This document shows positions 11,208 through 25,700 of a stretch of 64,000 nt of DNA, one piece after another. Both the position numbers and the translations under genes were made by a program. The stretch is from assembly GCF_028502605.1 (NCBI RefSeq), contig NC_079232.1:3348001-3412000 (forward strand), read 5' to 3'. The stretch is from Trichoderma breve. Lineage: Eukaryota; Ascomycota; Sordariomycetes; Hypocreales; Hypocreaceae. Under the pieces are notes generated by a model, which was given only the letters and a program-made list of their open reading frames with translations, was not told the origin of the DNA and did no database searches. Numbering within the stretch: position 1 is the first letter of the stretch; each line of letters starts with the position of its first letter.

Positions 11208-11909
11208 AGTATAAAAAATAAATTATTTAAAGGAATTAATTTTAAAAAAAACTTTATATATAATAAACTTTAATAAATTATTTTATTAATTTTTTTAATG
11301 ATTTTCTTAATATTTTTATTAAGCTTAAAGTTTTTAATTTTTTTAATTAATTTAATTTATATTTTATTTTACTTAATTTTAATTTTTTTTAAAGTTTTTA
11401 ATTATAAATTTATAATTTTATTAATTATAAATTTAGTTATTTATTTAGTTATTTTACTTAGGTTATAATTAAATTATAATTATTATAATATATTATTTTA
11501 TTATATAGTTTTTTATATTATATATATAATTTATTTTTAAATAAAATTATTATTATTTTTTATAATTTAATAAAAAATATTTATTTAATTTAATTAAATT
11601 ATTAAACTATAAATTATAAAGCTTAAAACTTATATTATATTTAAATTTTATTATTTAGATTTATATATATATATATTTATATTATATTTAAACTTTATTA
11701 TTTAAGTTATTCTATATATATATTTTAAATTTAATTTTAAATTTTAATTAATTATATTTTATAATTTAAATTTTTAAAATTTAATTTAATTTATTATAAT
11801 TAATTAAGTTAAATTATAAATTAATTTTAAATTTTAAATTAAAAACTAAAATATAGTTTTTCTTTAATTTAATTATTATAGCTTTAGTAATTTTTTTAAT
11901 AATAAATAT
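11208..11909 (+). mobile_element. Family A element, copy 5, nested in BE copy 1
   Basis: It starts at CTTAAGTATAAAAAATAAAT and ends at TAATAATAAATATAA. TTATATAAATTTTTT lies on both sides, while the empty site in the other BE copy (reverse, near 14,770) has a single TTATATAAGTTTTTT. This is a clean nested insertion with a probable target duplication of up to about 16 bases. Confidence 0.75.
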
Positions 11910-12039
11910 AAATTTTATATAAATTTTTTATTTTATAATTTTACTTAATATTTTAAAAATTATAATTTTTATAATTTAAAATAATTTAAATATAAATTAA
12001 TAATTAAAATAATATTAATTAATTATATTATTATTAAAA

Positions 12040-12770
12040 TAAATAATAAATAATAAAAGTTTTTTATAATTTTTAAATTACTTTTATAATTTTAAGCCTA
12101 TAATAAAATTAAAAAAAATATTATTATTAAATTCCTTAAGGTTAATTACTTTTTATTATAATAATATATTAATTATAAAATAATATTATTAATAAAAAAA
12201 AAACAGTTTTAATAATAATAAATAATAATTATATAAGCTTTATATAAAGTATTTACTATTTAAATATAAAATTTAAAGTATTTATATAATAGTCTTTAAA
12301 TAATAATAACTTAATAAATATTTTTAAAAATAATATTTTTAAAAAAAATATAATTTATATTAAAATTATAAAATTTATTTTTAAAATAATTTTTTAAAAA
12401 ATTTAATATATTATTTAAATTATTTTTAATATAATTATAAAATATATTTACTTTATTTTTTTTTTTAATTATAATTAAATAAAAACTTTAAAATATTATT
12501 AAATAAATAATTTATAAAAAAAAATTAATTAATTAATCAATTTAAATAATTATTATAATATTTTTAAATTAAGCTTATATAAAACTTTTATTAAAAATAA
12601 TTTTAGTTAAATAAAATAAAAAAATTATTATAATAGTAAAATAATTACTAATATTTTTAAAAACTATAGCTTTAAGTAAATTATAAAAATTATTAATATA
12701 ATTATTAATTTTAATATAATTATAATTATAAAATAATTTTTTATTAAAAATATATAATTAAAATAATATT
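12040..12770 (+). repeat. Segment G, copy 2
   Basis: It aligns with 4,380-5,030 in the same orientation, sharing AAGCTTTATATAAA, a TTAATTAATTAATCAATTTA-like run and a long AT core. It begins where BE copy 1 stops matching BE copy 2. Confidence 0.65.
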
Positions 12771-13680
12771 ATAATTATTTTTAAATAAATTATATAATTA
12801 AGTTTTATAAAATAAAATAAAAATATAATTAATATAAAATTATTTTATATATAAATAAAAAATATATTATAATATTATTTATATATTTTTTTTACTTTAA
12901 GTTATACTTAACCTAAAGTTAATTTTATTTAAAAATTTAAAATTATATTTAATAAATTTAGAAAATGTATATTTAATATTTTAAGTATTTTATTAACTAA
13001 AGTTATATTATTATAAATTTAATTTTATAATTATTATAAAATAACCTTAGGTTATAACTTTATATAAATTAATTAAAGAAAATATTATAAAATAATTATA
13101 ATATATATTAAATAATTATTTTTAATAATTATAAATAAACTTAAATAAAATTTATAATAAAATTACTTTAAATATTAATTAATATTTTTATAAATTTTTA
13201 AAAAAAAATTATAAAAATACTTTAATAAAATATAATAAAAAAAAATAAAGTTAATTTACTTAACTTTAATAAAATAAAATCAATTTAATATAATTATTTT
13301 ATAAAAACTTTATATATTTAATAATATTATAATTAATTTACTTAATTTTAATTATAATAATTATTATTTAATTTATAATAAAAAAAATAATAATTTATAT
13401 ACATAAATAATATTTTTTTAAAATATTTTATTATATTTATAAATTTTAATATTATTATATATTTTATATATTTTTTAATATTAATAAATAATGTTTTATA
13501 AATAAACTTAATTTTTAAATTAATAAAAAAATTAATTTATTTTTAAAATATTTTACTTAATAATTTTAATTTATATTATTTATTATAAAATTAATATAAT
13601 AAAATATTTTAAAAAAATATTAATTTTTTTATATTAATAAAATAATAAAACTTAAAAATATTTATTATAAATAAAATTAT
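12771..13680. other. AT-rich stretch without a recognised feature
   Basis: This is near-saturated A+T sequence. A few CCTAAAG, CTTAACCTAAAG and CCTTAGG islets survive. No reading frame, RNA gene or repeat partner was recognised. Confidence 0.5.
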
Positions 13681-13824
13681 TAAATTTATATATAATTATA
13701 AAATAAATATTATTAAATTTATATATAATTATAAAATAAATATTATTAAATTTATATATAATTATAAAATAAATATTATTAATTTTATATATAATTATAA
13801 AATAAATATTATTAATTTTATATA
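13681..13824. repeat. 33-base tandem repeat, about 4.4 units
   Basis: The unit starting TAAATTTATATATAATTATA repeats at 13,681, 13,714, 13,747, 13,780 and 13,813 with almost no change. The near-identity between units suggests a recent local expansion after RIP, because RIP would be expected to scatter differences. Confidence 0.9.
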
Positions 13825-13859
13825 AGTAATTTAAAACTTTAATTTTTATTATAAAAAGT

Positions 13860-14645
13860 TTTATAATTTAATTAATTTTAATTATATATTATAAATTACT
13901 TAAATTATAATTAATTTATTATTAATAAAGTAAATTAATTTAATAATATAAATTTAAAAAAAAAAAATATTAAAATAATAAAAACTAAAGTAAAAACTTA
14001 ATTTTTAATTAATTATAATTAAAAATTAATAATCTTATTAAAATAACTTAAATTTTATATTATTTAATTAATTAATGTATTTTAAAATATAATTAATTTT
14101 AATATATTAATTTAAATTTATTATAATATTAATTTATTATTATAAAAAATATTAAAAATAAATAAAGTAAATTATTACTTTAAGTATATAAAAAACATAT
14201 ATTTAAATTATAAATTATAATATAATTAAAATATTAAAGTTAAAGTAAATAAAAAAAAATTTTAAATTATAATTAAAAAAAAATATTAAATTTAAAAAAT
14301 ATTATTATATAAAATTAATTATTTAAAAAATAAATTATAAAAAGTTAAAAAATAAACTTAATTTTAAAATATTTTTTTTTATAAAAAACTTTAATTATTA
14401 AACCTTAAATAACTTAAACTTAATTTAATAAAAATAATTTTTTATATAAAAAAAGTTAATATATTTATAAATTTTTTTTTATTTATAATAAATATTATAA
14501 TTTAATTTTTAATTAACTTTAATATAATATTAAACTTTTTTTAACTTCATAAAAAAAATTATAAATATTTTTAAAAAAAATAAAATTTTAAAAAACCTTA
14601 AGTAAAAATAAATTTTTAATAAGTTTTTTTAAAATATATAATAAA
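13860..14645 (-). repeat. Arm F, left (inverted relative to 18,645-19,440)
   Basis: The reverse complement of this stretch can be followed through 18,645-19,440, including shared TTAAAGTTAATTAAAAATTA and TTTAATAATTAAAG stretches. The two arms enclose the uninterrupted BE copy 2, so they may be its long terminal inverted repeats or parts of a larger palindromic element. Outer limits are vague. Confidence 0.6.
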
Positions 14646-17600
14646 TTATTTATTTTAATAATAATATAATTAATTAATATTATTTTAATTATTAATTATT
14701 TTTTAATTTATTTTTAAATTATAAAAATTATAATTTTTAAAAAATTAAATAAAATTATAAAATAAAAAACTTATATAAATATTTAATATTTAATATTTTT
14801 ATTTAATATATTTAAAAAAAATTATAAAAATAATTATTATAATTTAAATTATAATTATAATAAAATTAAATTATATTTTTTTTAAAAAGTAAATAAATAA
14901 TTATATTAATAAATTTATAAAATTTACTTTCTATTTTTTTATAAAATTAATATATATAACCTAAAATTAAAATAATATTATTTTTTTATTTTAGTTTAAT
15001 ATTATAAAAATATTTAATATAATATATTATTTTAAATTATTAAAGATTTTAAATATATTAAAAATTTTATAATATTTAATTTTTTAAATATAAATTTATT
15101 TTATAATAAAGTAAATTTAATTAATTTTTAATAAAAAAAATTTAATATTAATATTAATATAAACTAAAGTTTTTTAAAATTTATTTATATTTTTAATTTT
15201 ATTTTTTTTATATATAATTTTTTTATATTATAAATTTAATAATATATTAAAAATTTTAATTATTAAATTTATTAATAATATTAATATATTAATATATAAT
15301 AAAAAATTAATTAAAATTTATAATTAATTTAAAATTACTTAAATAATTTACTTAAATTAAATAATAAAAGTTAATATTAATTTTAAATTTAATAAAAGTA
15401 AATTAATATATTTTACTAAAATTTAAATTATAAATATAATTAAAATATAATTTAAAATTAAAATAATATTACTTTAATAAAATATTCATTTTTTTAATAT
15501 ATAAATAAATTAAAAACTAAATTAAAAAAATTACTTAAAGTTTTTTTATATTAAAATAAATAAATAAAAATTTACTTTTATTATTTTTATAATATTAATA
15601 TAAAAAACTTAAATTAAATAAGCTTAATTACTTTATATTATTATAATTTATAATATTTTAATATATATTATTAAAGTTATATATATTTTAACTTTAGTTT
15701 ATAATAAATTAAAAAAAATAATAAAAAGATTTTAATAAATTATAAATTAATTATTTATATATTATTATAAAAGTATATAAAATAATATTAATTTAAATTT
15801 TAAAAATAAAAATAATAATTTTATTTTTTAATTTATATATAAATATAAAAATAATTTTATTTAATAATTAAATAAAAATTATAAATATTAAAAATTAAAT
15901 ATAATTTAAATATATTATAATTTTAAAAATTTTATAAAAATTTAAAAATTTATAAAAAAAACTTTATATTAAAAATAAAACTTTAAAAAAAATATAAAAT
16001 TTAAATAATAAAAAATTTTAAAAAATTATATTTATTATTTAATAAAAATAATAAATAAATTTAAATTTAAAACTTTAATTATAAATAAAAAAAACTTATT
16101 ATATATTTAAATTAAATAATATTATATTAATTATTAAAAAATAATTAAAAAAAATATTTAAAATTTATTTTATTTTTATAAATATAAAAATAATATATTA
16201 ATTTAATTATAAATTAAAAAAATAAATTTTAATATATTTTTTTATAATTAAAATATTTTTAAAGTTTTTTTACTATTTTATTAATATAATATTAAATTTA
16301 AAATATAATTTTATATTTTTTTAAATTATTTTTTTTATAATAAATAATAAACTTTTTTATTAATATTAATTTATAATTAATATAATTTTTAACTAATTTT
16401 ATATTATAAATAATTTACTTTAAACTTAATATAATAATTTTTAAAACTTAATAAATTAAAATAATTTAAATTAATAAAAATATTTAAAAATTAAGTAAAT
16501 TTTATTTAATAATAAAAATAATTATAATATAATTATAAAAAAATATAAATTAAATAAATTAAAAAATTTATAATAATTAATATATTAAAAAATAATTAAT
16601 TAAAATTTTTTTTTTAAAAAAATTAAATTAAAAATTTTATAATTTTTAAATTTTATATTTAATTAATAAAGCTATTATAAAAAAATAATATAAAAGTAAA
16701 GCTAAAGTAAGTTTAAAAGTAATTTAAAATATTTAAATTATAAATTAATATTAAATTACTAAATTAAGTAATAAATAATATTTTTTTATTTTAATAATAA
16801 TAATTTTTATATTATTTATTTTAATATTATTTAAAAATTAAACTAAGATTATATTAAATTAATTATTTAAAATAGTAATTTAAATATAAATATATATAAT
16901 AAAAATATAATTAATTTAATAATAATAGTAAAGTTTAATAAAAAACTTTAATAATATTTTATTATTAATATTATTATTAAATTATTTATAAATTAAAAAA
17001 ATAATAATAATATTAAAGTAAAAATAATTAACTTTATTAATAAAATTATAATAATTTTAATTTTATAAAAAAGTTAATTAAAATAATACTAAAATAATAT
17101 TAAAATAATACTAAAGTAAAAATAAATTAAAAAATTTATAATAAAAATATTATTAATAATAATTAAGTTAATAATAATTACTTAATAAATAATAAATATA
17201 ATAATAAAAAAAAAACTAAGAAAAAATTAATTAAATATTAAATTAAAAATAAAAAAAATTTACTTTATTATAATTTATATATTATTAAATATATTTTTAA
17301 TATTTATTATTAAAACCTAAAAGAAATTAATTAACCTTAGGTTAAAAATAAATTAAAAATAAATTATTAATAAATTAATAATAAATAATTTTAAAGTATA
17401 AATATATATAAGTAATATATTAAATATAAAAAGTAATATTAATATAAAACTAAGTTAAATTAATTATAAAATAAATTTAAAAATAAAAAAAAATAAACTT
17501 TTTTATTAATAATATAAAAGTAAATAATAAAAAAAATATTTTTATTATACTTAGTAAAAGTTAAAGTTAAAATATTAATAAAAAAAGCTTTATTTATATT

Positions 17601-18645
17601 ATTATTATTAATTTAATATTTTTACTTTTTTTTTTTTTTATTAAAGAAAGTTAAATTTATAATAAAATTATAGTAATATTAATTATTAATTAAAAATATA
17701 AAGAAAATAAATAAAAGTAATATTATAATAATATTCTTTAAGGTAATAAAAATTTAAATATAAGTTAGTTTTATATTAAACTTTAATTTTTTTTTTAAAA
17801 TTATTATTATTATTATTATTAACTTTAGTAAAATATTTTTATAAAATTAAATTAAAATTAACTTTAAATTAAAAATAAAAAAAATATATATTAAAAAAGC
17901 TATTATAAATAAATTATAATAGTAAAAATTAATTAAAAAAAATAACTAAGTTAATTTAATAAAATCTACTTAAATATTAAAATATATTTACTTTAGCTTA
18001 AGTAATAAAATAATTTTATATTAATAAAAAAAAAAAAAAAAGTAAAATTAACTTTAACTTAATAAAAAAATAAAAAAAAAAAAAAAAAAAAAACTTTAAT
18101 ATAATTAAAATTAAATATTTAAATTATTAAAGTAATTTAAAGTAAAAATAAATAATTTCTTAAAGTTAAAAAACTATTTATAAAAGTAAGTAATTTACTT
18201 AATAACTTTAGTAAGTTTTTAAAATAAATATAAATAAAACTTATTTTAAAAAATAAATTATAAATATATAAAAAAAAAACTTTAAAATACTTAATTATTA
18301 AATAATAAAAAAATAAATAAAATTAAAGTTAAAAAAAGTAAATTAAAAATAAAGTTAAAAATAAAACTTTATTTAATTTTTAATAAAAAAATATTTATAA
18401 TTATTTTATTACTTATATTTAAATTAAAAATAAAATAAATAAATAAAATAAAAAAAAATTTATATATAAATATAAAAACCTTAAGGATTTAAAAAAAAAA
18501 AAATTATAATAGTTTTAGGTTATTTTTAAAATAAAAGTATAATATATAAGTTTTTTTTTATTTTAAAAGTTTTTCTTATATAAAGAAATAAATAAAAAAA
18601 TTAAAAATAATTATATTTATATAAATATTTAAGGTAATATTATTA
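14645..18645 (-). mobile_element. Element BE, copy 2 (reverse, uninterrupted)
   Basis: This reads on the minus strand through the same order of sequence as 5,885-12,050 but without the three family A insertions, giving about 4.0 kb. It is the empty-site reference that establishes those insertions. RIP has removed any recognisable coding potential. It is flanked on both sides by the inverted arms F. Confidence 0.7.
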
Positions 18646-19440
18646 TTATTATTAAAATAAATAATTTATTATATATTTTAAAAAATTTTATTAAAATTTT
18701 ATTTTTTTTTAAAGTTTTTTAAAATTTTATTTTTTTTTAAAAATTTTTATAATATTTTTTTATTAAATTAAAAAAATTTAATATTATATTAAAGTTAATT
18801 AAAAATTATATTATAATATTTATTATTAATAAATATTTTTTTATTAATATTTTAGTTTTTTATATATAAAAAATTATTTTTAATAAATTAAATTTAAATT
18901 ATTTAAAGTTTAATAATTAAAGTTTTTTAATAAATTATTTTAAAATTAAATTTATTTTTTTATTTATTATAATTTATTTTTTAAATAATTAATTTTATAT
19001 AAAAATTCTTTTTAAATTTAATATTTTTTTTAATTATAATTTAAATTTTTTTTATTTATTTTATTTTTAATATTTTAATTATATTATATATTATAATTTA
19101 AATATATATTTTTTTATTTACTTAAAGTATTAATTTTTTTATTAATTTTTTAAGTTTTTTATAATAAATATTTTAATTTTATAATAAATTTAAATTAAAA
19201 TATTAAATTTAATAATATTTTAAATTATATTAATTAATTAAGTAATATTTAATTTAATTTAATTTATTATATTTATTAATTTTTAATTATAATTTATAAA
19301 AATTTAAACTTTTATTTTAATTTTTAATATTTTAATATTTAATTTTTTTAAAATTTATATTATAAAATAAATTTAATTTATTATTAATAAATTTATTATA
19401 ATTAAATTTATTTATAAAATATTATTTTTTAATATTAATA
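18645..19440 (+). repeat. Arm F, right
   Basis: This is the inverted partner of 13,860-14,645. It follows directly on the end of BE copy 2. Similarity fades towards 19,440. Confidence 0.6.
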
Positions 19441-19696
19441 AATATATAAAATATATAATAATATTAAATTTTAAAATTATAATATTATATTAATTAAACT
19501 TTTTTTATTTATTTATATTTTAAAATTATATTATTTATATATATAAATTATTATTATTTTCTTTTATAAATTAAATAATAATTATTATAACTAAAGTTAA
19601 ATCAATTAATTATAATATTATTAAATAAATAAAGTTTTTATAAAATAATTATATAATAAATATTTTAATTATTTTATAAAGGTTATATTTATTATT

Positions 19697-19763
19697 AAAA
19701 AAATTAATAAAATTATAATTATTATAATTTAACTTTTATAATTATAATTTTATTAATTTTTTT
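19697..19763. repeat. Palindrome built from a family A terminus
   Basis: A 24-base arm (19,697-19,720) is repeated perfectly inverted at 19,740-19,763 with a 19-base spacer. The left arm is the family A end (GGTTATATTTATTATTAAAA at 19,681), so two A termini appear head to head here. Confidence 0.7.
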
Positions 19764-22700
19764 AAAAAGTTAAATAAATAATATTTTATTTAATTTATTT
19801 TATAAACTTTATAAATTTAAAATTAATTAAGTATATAAATTTACTTTACATTATTTATTAAATTACTTAAATAATTAATTATTATTATAATATTTATAAT
19901 ATAATTAAATTAAAATTTAAATATTTACTTTTATTTATATTATTAATTAATAATAAAATTATTTATTATTAACTTAATTATTTTACTAATATAAACCTTA
20001 GAATTATTTAAAAGTATATTTTTTAAAAAGTATTATTTATATTAATTTATAAATATTAATTTATTATATAATAATAAGTTTTATTTAAATAATTACCTTA
20101 AATTTATAAATAATAAAATATAATAATTAATTAAATATAAAATATTAATTTTAGTAAAACCTATAAAAATCCTATTATAATATAATAAAAAAAAATATTT
20201 TAGTAAAATTTATAAATTTAAAAAACTTTATTTAATAATAAACTATTATTATATAAAAATTTATAAAATAACTTAAAATATTATAAAATTAATAATAAAA
20301 ATAATTATTAATAATATAATTAATAATAAAGTTTATAATTAACTTTATTTTTATAATATAATAGTAAAAACCTAAAGAAATTATTAAATTAATATTATTA
20401 AATAAATTTAAAAAAAAAAAAAAACTAAAAGTAAATTTAAAAGTTTTTTACTAATATAAAAAACTACTTTAATTATTTTATAATTATTATAATTAATAAT
20501 ATTATAAAAATTTAAATTATAAAAAACTATTTAATTAAAATTATTAAAAATTAATTTAAGTTTTACTTTAGGGATTATAAATAAACTAAAACTTTTAAAA
20601 AATAATATATATTTAATTTATTTATAAATTATAATATATTTAAAAAATAATTTAAAAAACTATATAAAAAAATTAATAAATTTAAAAAAACTAAAAGTAT
20701 ATTTTTTTTAAATTAAATAAAAAAAACTTTATATAAAATATATTATTATTTTTATATACTTAATTACTAAAACTAATTTAAATAATAAAGTATAATATAT
20801 ATTTTATTATTAAAAACTTAATTTAAATATTAAAAATAAATTTTTTTTAAAATAAAAAACTTAATATTTTTAATAAATTTATAAAAAAAATTACTTATAT
20901 TAATAAATAATAGTTTTAATAATAATAAAAATATAAATAAAAAAAAAATATTTAAAAAATAATTTTAAAATACTTTTACTTTAGTAATAATATTAATAAA
21001 GGAAAAAAAAAACTATATAATATATAATAATAAAAAACTAAGATTTATAAACTTTAATATTATTAAAGTATAATATAAAAATATTAAGTATTATAATTAT
21101 AAAATATATATATATATATATATATAAATATTACTAAACTTTAAAAAAAATAATAATAATAAATTTATATTTATTTTAAAACCTAAAGAAAACTAAATTA
21201 TTAATATTATATAATCTTTAATAAATTATAATATATTATATTTCTTAATATACTATAATAATTAATATTAAATATACTTTAGTAATAAATAAAAATTATA
21301 TTAATTTTTTAAAAAATTTAAAAATATATAAATTTTAAATATACTTAAAGTAATTATATAAAAAAAAATAATAAAAATTAAATAATTATATATTAAACTT
21401 ATATAAAATAAATAATTATAAAAAAATATAAATTATATTAAAATATTAATTATTTTTAATAATATAAATATAATTATTTAATTATATTTAAATAATAATA
21501 AAATAAAGTAAAAAAAATTATATATTAAAATAATAATAATTTTTAAAATATATAAAACTATAATATAAAATATATAAACTTTAATATTATTAAATTATAT
21601 AAAAATTATAAATTATAAAAACCCTAAAAGCTTAAATACTTTTATAAATAAAAATCCTTAATTTAATTAAATAACTTAAATTAAATTACTTATAATAATA
21701 CTAAAAGAATTTATAAATATAATTTTTATATAATTAATAAAAAATATTAATAATAAATTAATATTTTTTAAAATATATATTTTTTTATAAAATATAAAAA
21801 GTTTTATAATTTTTTAAATAATAAAATTATAAAATAAAAAAACTTATTTAACTTTAATAATAATAAAAAAATATTTTATAAATAAAAATAAAAATAAAAA
21901 ACTTAAAAATTATAAAAAGCTTTTTAAATAATAAAATAAAATTAAATAAATTAATTTATATATTATTTAAACTTTAAAAATAATATAAAAGTTATAAAAT
22001 TATAAAATATAAATAAATTAAATTTATATTTTATAATAAAAATTATTATAAAAAATACTAATATTAATATTATATTTTTATATATATTATTTATAAGTTA
22101 AAATAATAAAGGTTTAATTTTATAAAATATAATATTAATAAAAAGAATTAAAAAAAAATTAATTAAAATAATTTTCAAAAATATTATAAGTTTATTATTA
22201 AATATATATTATAATTTAAATATATTTAGTATAAATATTATAATATTTAAAATTATAAACTAAAATAAATTACTTTAAACTTAAATAATATAAATAATAA
22301 TATTTATAATTATTATTATTATAATAATATAAATAATATAATTTATTATAATTTAAATATTATATTAAAAAGAAAAATATTATAAAAATTTTAAATACTT
22401 AATACTTTAGAAAAAAACTTAATTATAATTTATATAAATTTTAAAATTATAATAAACTATATTATATTTTAGTTTATTAATTATTTAAGGTTAATTAATT
22501 ATAAAAAAGAAAAATTATATATATTTATAAATATTAAATAATAATAATTTATTTATAATAATAAAATTATTAATTTATTTTAAATTTAATATTATAAATA
22601 TTTTAAAATATAATATATTTTTAAAATATAATTAACTAAAACTATATAACTTTAATATTAATTAAAAAAAAGTTATATAATATAGTAATTTTATATTTAA

Positions 22701-25700
22701 TTAATTATTATTTTAGTAAAATTATAATTAAATTAAAAAAATTAATAATATATTATAATATTTTAATAATAAAATTAAAAACCTTTATATTATATAAAAA
22801 TATATAAAAATATATAAAAAATAAAAAAATTATAAAGTAAATATTTATTATAAAATTATAGATTTTTTTAAAAATAATTAAATATATTAAAAAAGTTTAA
22901 AAAAAAATTAATTTAAATTTTTTAATTTAATTATATAAAAAATTAAAAAATTATAATATTAAAACTAAAATACTTTAAAATATTTAAAAAATATATTATT
23001 AAATTTTTAATATATAAAAATCTTTAATAAAAAATTTAATATTAAATTACTAAAATATAATTAATAAAATTATAAAATTAAATTTATAAATAATAAAGTT
23101 TTAATATTTAATAAAATCTATAATTTAAATATTACTAAGTTTAAAATACTTAATAAATAAATTAAAAATTAATTAAAGTTAATTATATTAAACTTTTTAA
23201 ATTTTTAATAAAATATTTAATTAAATTTATACTTAAGAAAAATAATAAATTTTAATTTATTATAAATTATTAATAATTAAAATTATTAATAATTAAATAT
23301 AATATTTAAAAAAAATATTATATTATTATTTTTAATTTTAAAAATTAAAAATTAATTTATAAAAATTAAAATTTTTATTTTATTAAATTTTAAAAAAGTA
23401 TATAATTATATTTAAATTTAAAAATAATAATAAATAAAAAATTACTTTGTATATTAAATATAAACTTTATAAATATAAAATAATATTTTTTAAATTTATA
23501 AATACTTTAATATTTTTTTAAAAAATATAAATTATTATAGTTAAAATAAAATTAATTTTTAAAACCTTAAGTATAAACTTAAGTAAATTTATTTAAAATA
23601 AAAATAAAAATATTCTTATATAAAGTTTATTTAATATTATTATTTTTAAAAATAATTAATTTTTAATATTTATTTAAAATATATATAAATTTAATAAATT
23701 TATAATTAATAAATTTAATAAAAAAAAACCTAAGGTAATTAATATTAAAATTTTTATTAAATATTAATTATTTTTTATATTTAAAAAAAATTTTAAAAAT
23801 TTTTATTTATATTTAATTTAATTTAAAATATATATTAAAAGTTTAAAAATATTTTTAATATTATTAAAAAAAAAGTTTATTATATTATTTTATATTTTAA
23901 AAATATTCTTTTAAAAAATTTAAATTTATTTTAAATAATTATTTAATAAACTTAATTAAAAAAGTAAAAAAATATATTTTATAAATTTTTAGTAATTATA
24001 ATAAATATATTTTTAAATTAAAAAAAATATTTAAAAATATTAATAAAAATTAAATAATTAAAAATATTTTAATTATAATATATTAAAAAAGAAAATATTT
24101 AAATTATATTATAAAATTCTAAAATATTTTTTTTATAAATTAAGTAGAATAAAATAATTTTTACTAATTAATTTTATAATAAACTTAAATTAAAAATTTA
24201 AAAAAAAATATATAATATTAATTAATTTACTTATACTTTAGTTTTATTTATAAATATTTATATATTAATAAATAATTTATTATATAAACTTAAAATTAAT
24301 ATTATTTATTAATATTAATATAATAAATACTAAATTAATTAAAATAAAAAATAAAATAAAATAAAAAAGTATTAAAAATAATAATAAAAAATTTAAAAAA
24401 AATAAATTTAAATATTTTATAATATAAAAAAGAATTTAAATATTATAATTATAATAAATTAAAATATATAATATAAAATTATTAAATATTTAAAAAAAAA
24501 GTTTAAATAAAAAAAATAAATTTTTTAATTTACTATAAAAAAATAATATTTATTTATAATATAAAAAAAACCTTAAACTTAAGGAAATTTTTAATTTATA
24601 TATATTTAACTTAATTAAAACTTTTAAAAATAAAAATATAATATTATAAAATTATAAATTATTATTTTTTTTAAAAATAATATAATAATATTATTATAAT
24701 TTTTATAAAAATAAATTTAAAAAAATAAATAAACTTTTTTAATTTTAATAATAAATTAATATTTATAACCTTAAATAAAGTATTAAAATTTTTATTAATT
24801 AAAAATTTTAAAATAAACTTATATAATAATAATTTAATAAAAAATAATAAATTATTATAAATTTAAATATAAATAAAATATAAAAACTTTAAAAAAATTA
24901 TTAATAAATACTTTAAAATTATATTTTAATTAATTTTATGAATAATAATTATAATAAAATTTACTAAATAAATTATATTATTTATTAATATATATATTAT
25001 TTTAAATATAAAATAAAAAATATTATTATTTTATAAAGAAATTTAATAATTTTAATTATAAATTTATATTATAAAAAAATAAAAAATTATATAATTAAAT
25101 AATATGTTATTTATTAAAATATAAAAATTATATAATAATATAATAAAAATAAAAAAACTAAAGTATATATTTTTAAATAATATTAATTATATAATAAATT
25201 AAATTACTTTAAATATTAAAAACATAAATTAAAAAATAATATAATATAATTTTTAAAAAAAAATTAAAAAATAATAATTAATAAATTAATTATATTAAAT
25301 AAAATTTAACTTTAAAATTTATAAAAAATATTTAAAAAACTTTTTTAAAAATATTATAAATTTTAAAAAACTTTTAATAATTTATAAAATAATAAAATTA
25401 TTTATAATATATATATTAAATAAATAAAATTATATTATAAAATAATAAAATAAATTAATTATAAAAATTTATATTATAAATTATATATATTATATAAAAT
25501 TAAAAATTAATATTTAAAAAACTAAAATAATCTTTAAATAAAAACTATTATAAATTTAATAAAAAATTTATATTTTTTATAAAAAAATATAAATATAATA
25601 ATAATATAAAACTAAAAAAATTTTAAAAAAATTATTTTTATAATAATTTAAAATAAAATACTATTTAAAGTTTTAATAAACTTTAAAATAAATAAAAATT

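Larger units (their letters stand above)
5885..12050 (+). mobile_element. Element BE, copy 1, carrying three nested family A insertions
   Basis: This block can be aligned piecewise with the reversed block 14,645-18,645. The matching pieces are 5,885-6,458, 7,323-8,281, 9,063-11,207 and 11,910-12,050; the gaps are exactly three family A copies. Removing them leaves about 3.8 kb, agreeing with the ~4.0 kb uninterrupted copy. It includes a long TAA microsatellite (7,604-7,699). RIP has erased any reading frame, so superfamily cannot be assigned. A partial third copy of its left part lies at 27,365-28,360. Confidence 0.7.

Noticed and set aside
7604..13824. CRISPR array or telomere among the tandem repeats
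   Set aside because: The arrays have no unique spacers, and TTAGGG-like words occur only singly; they are microsatellites and minisatellites.
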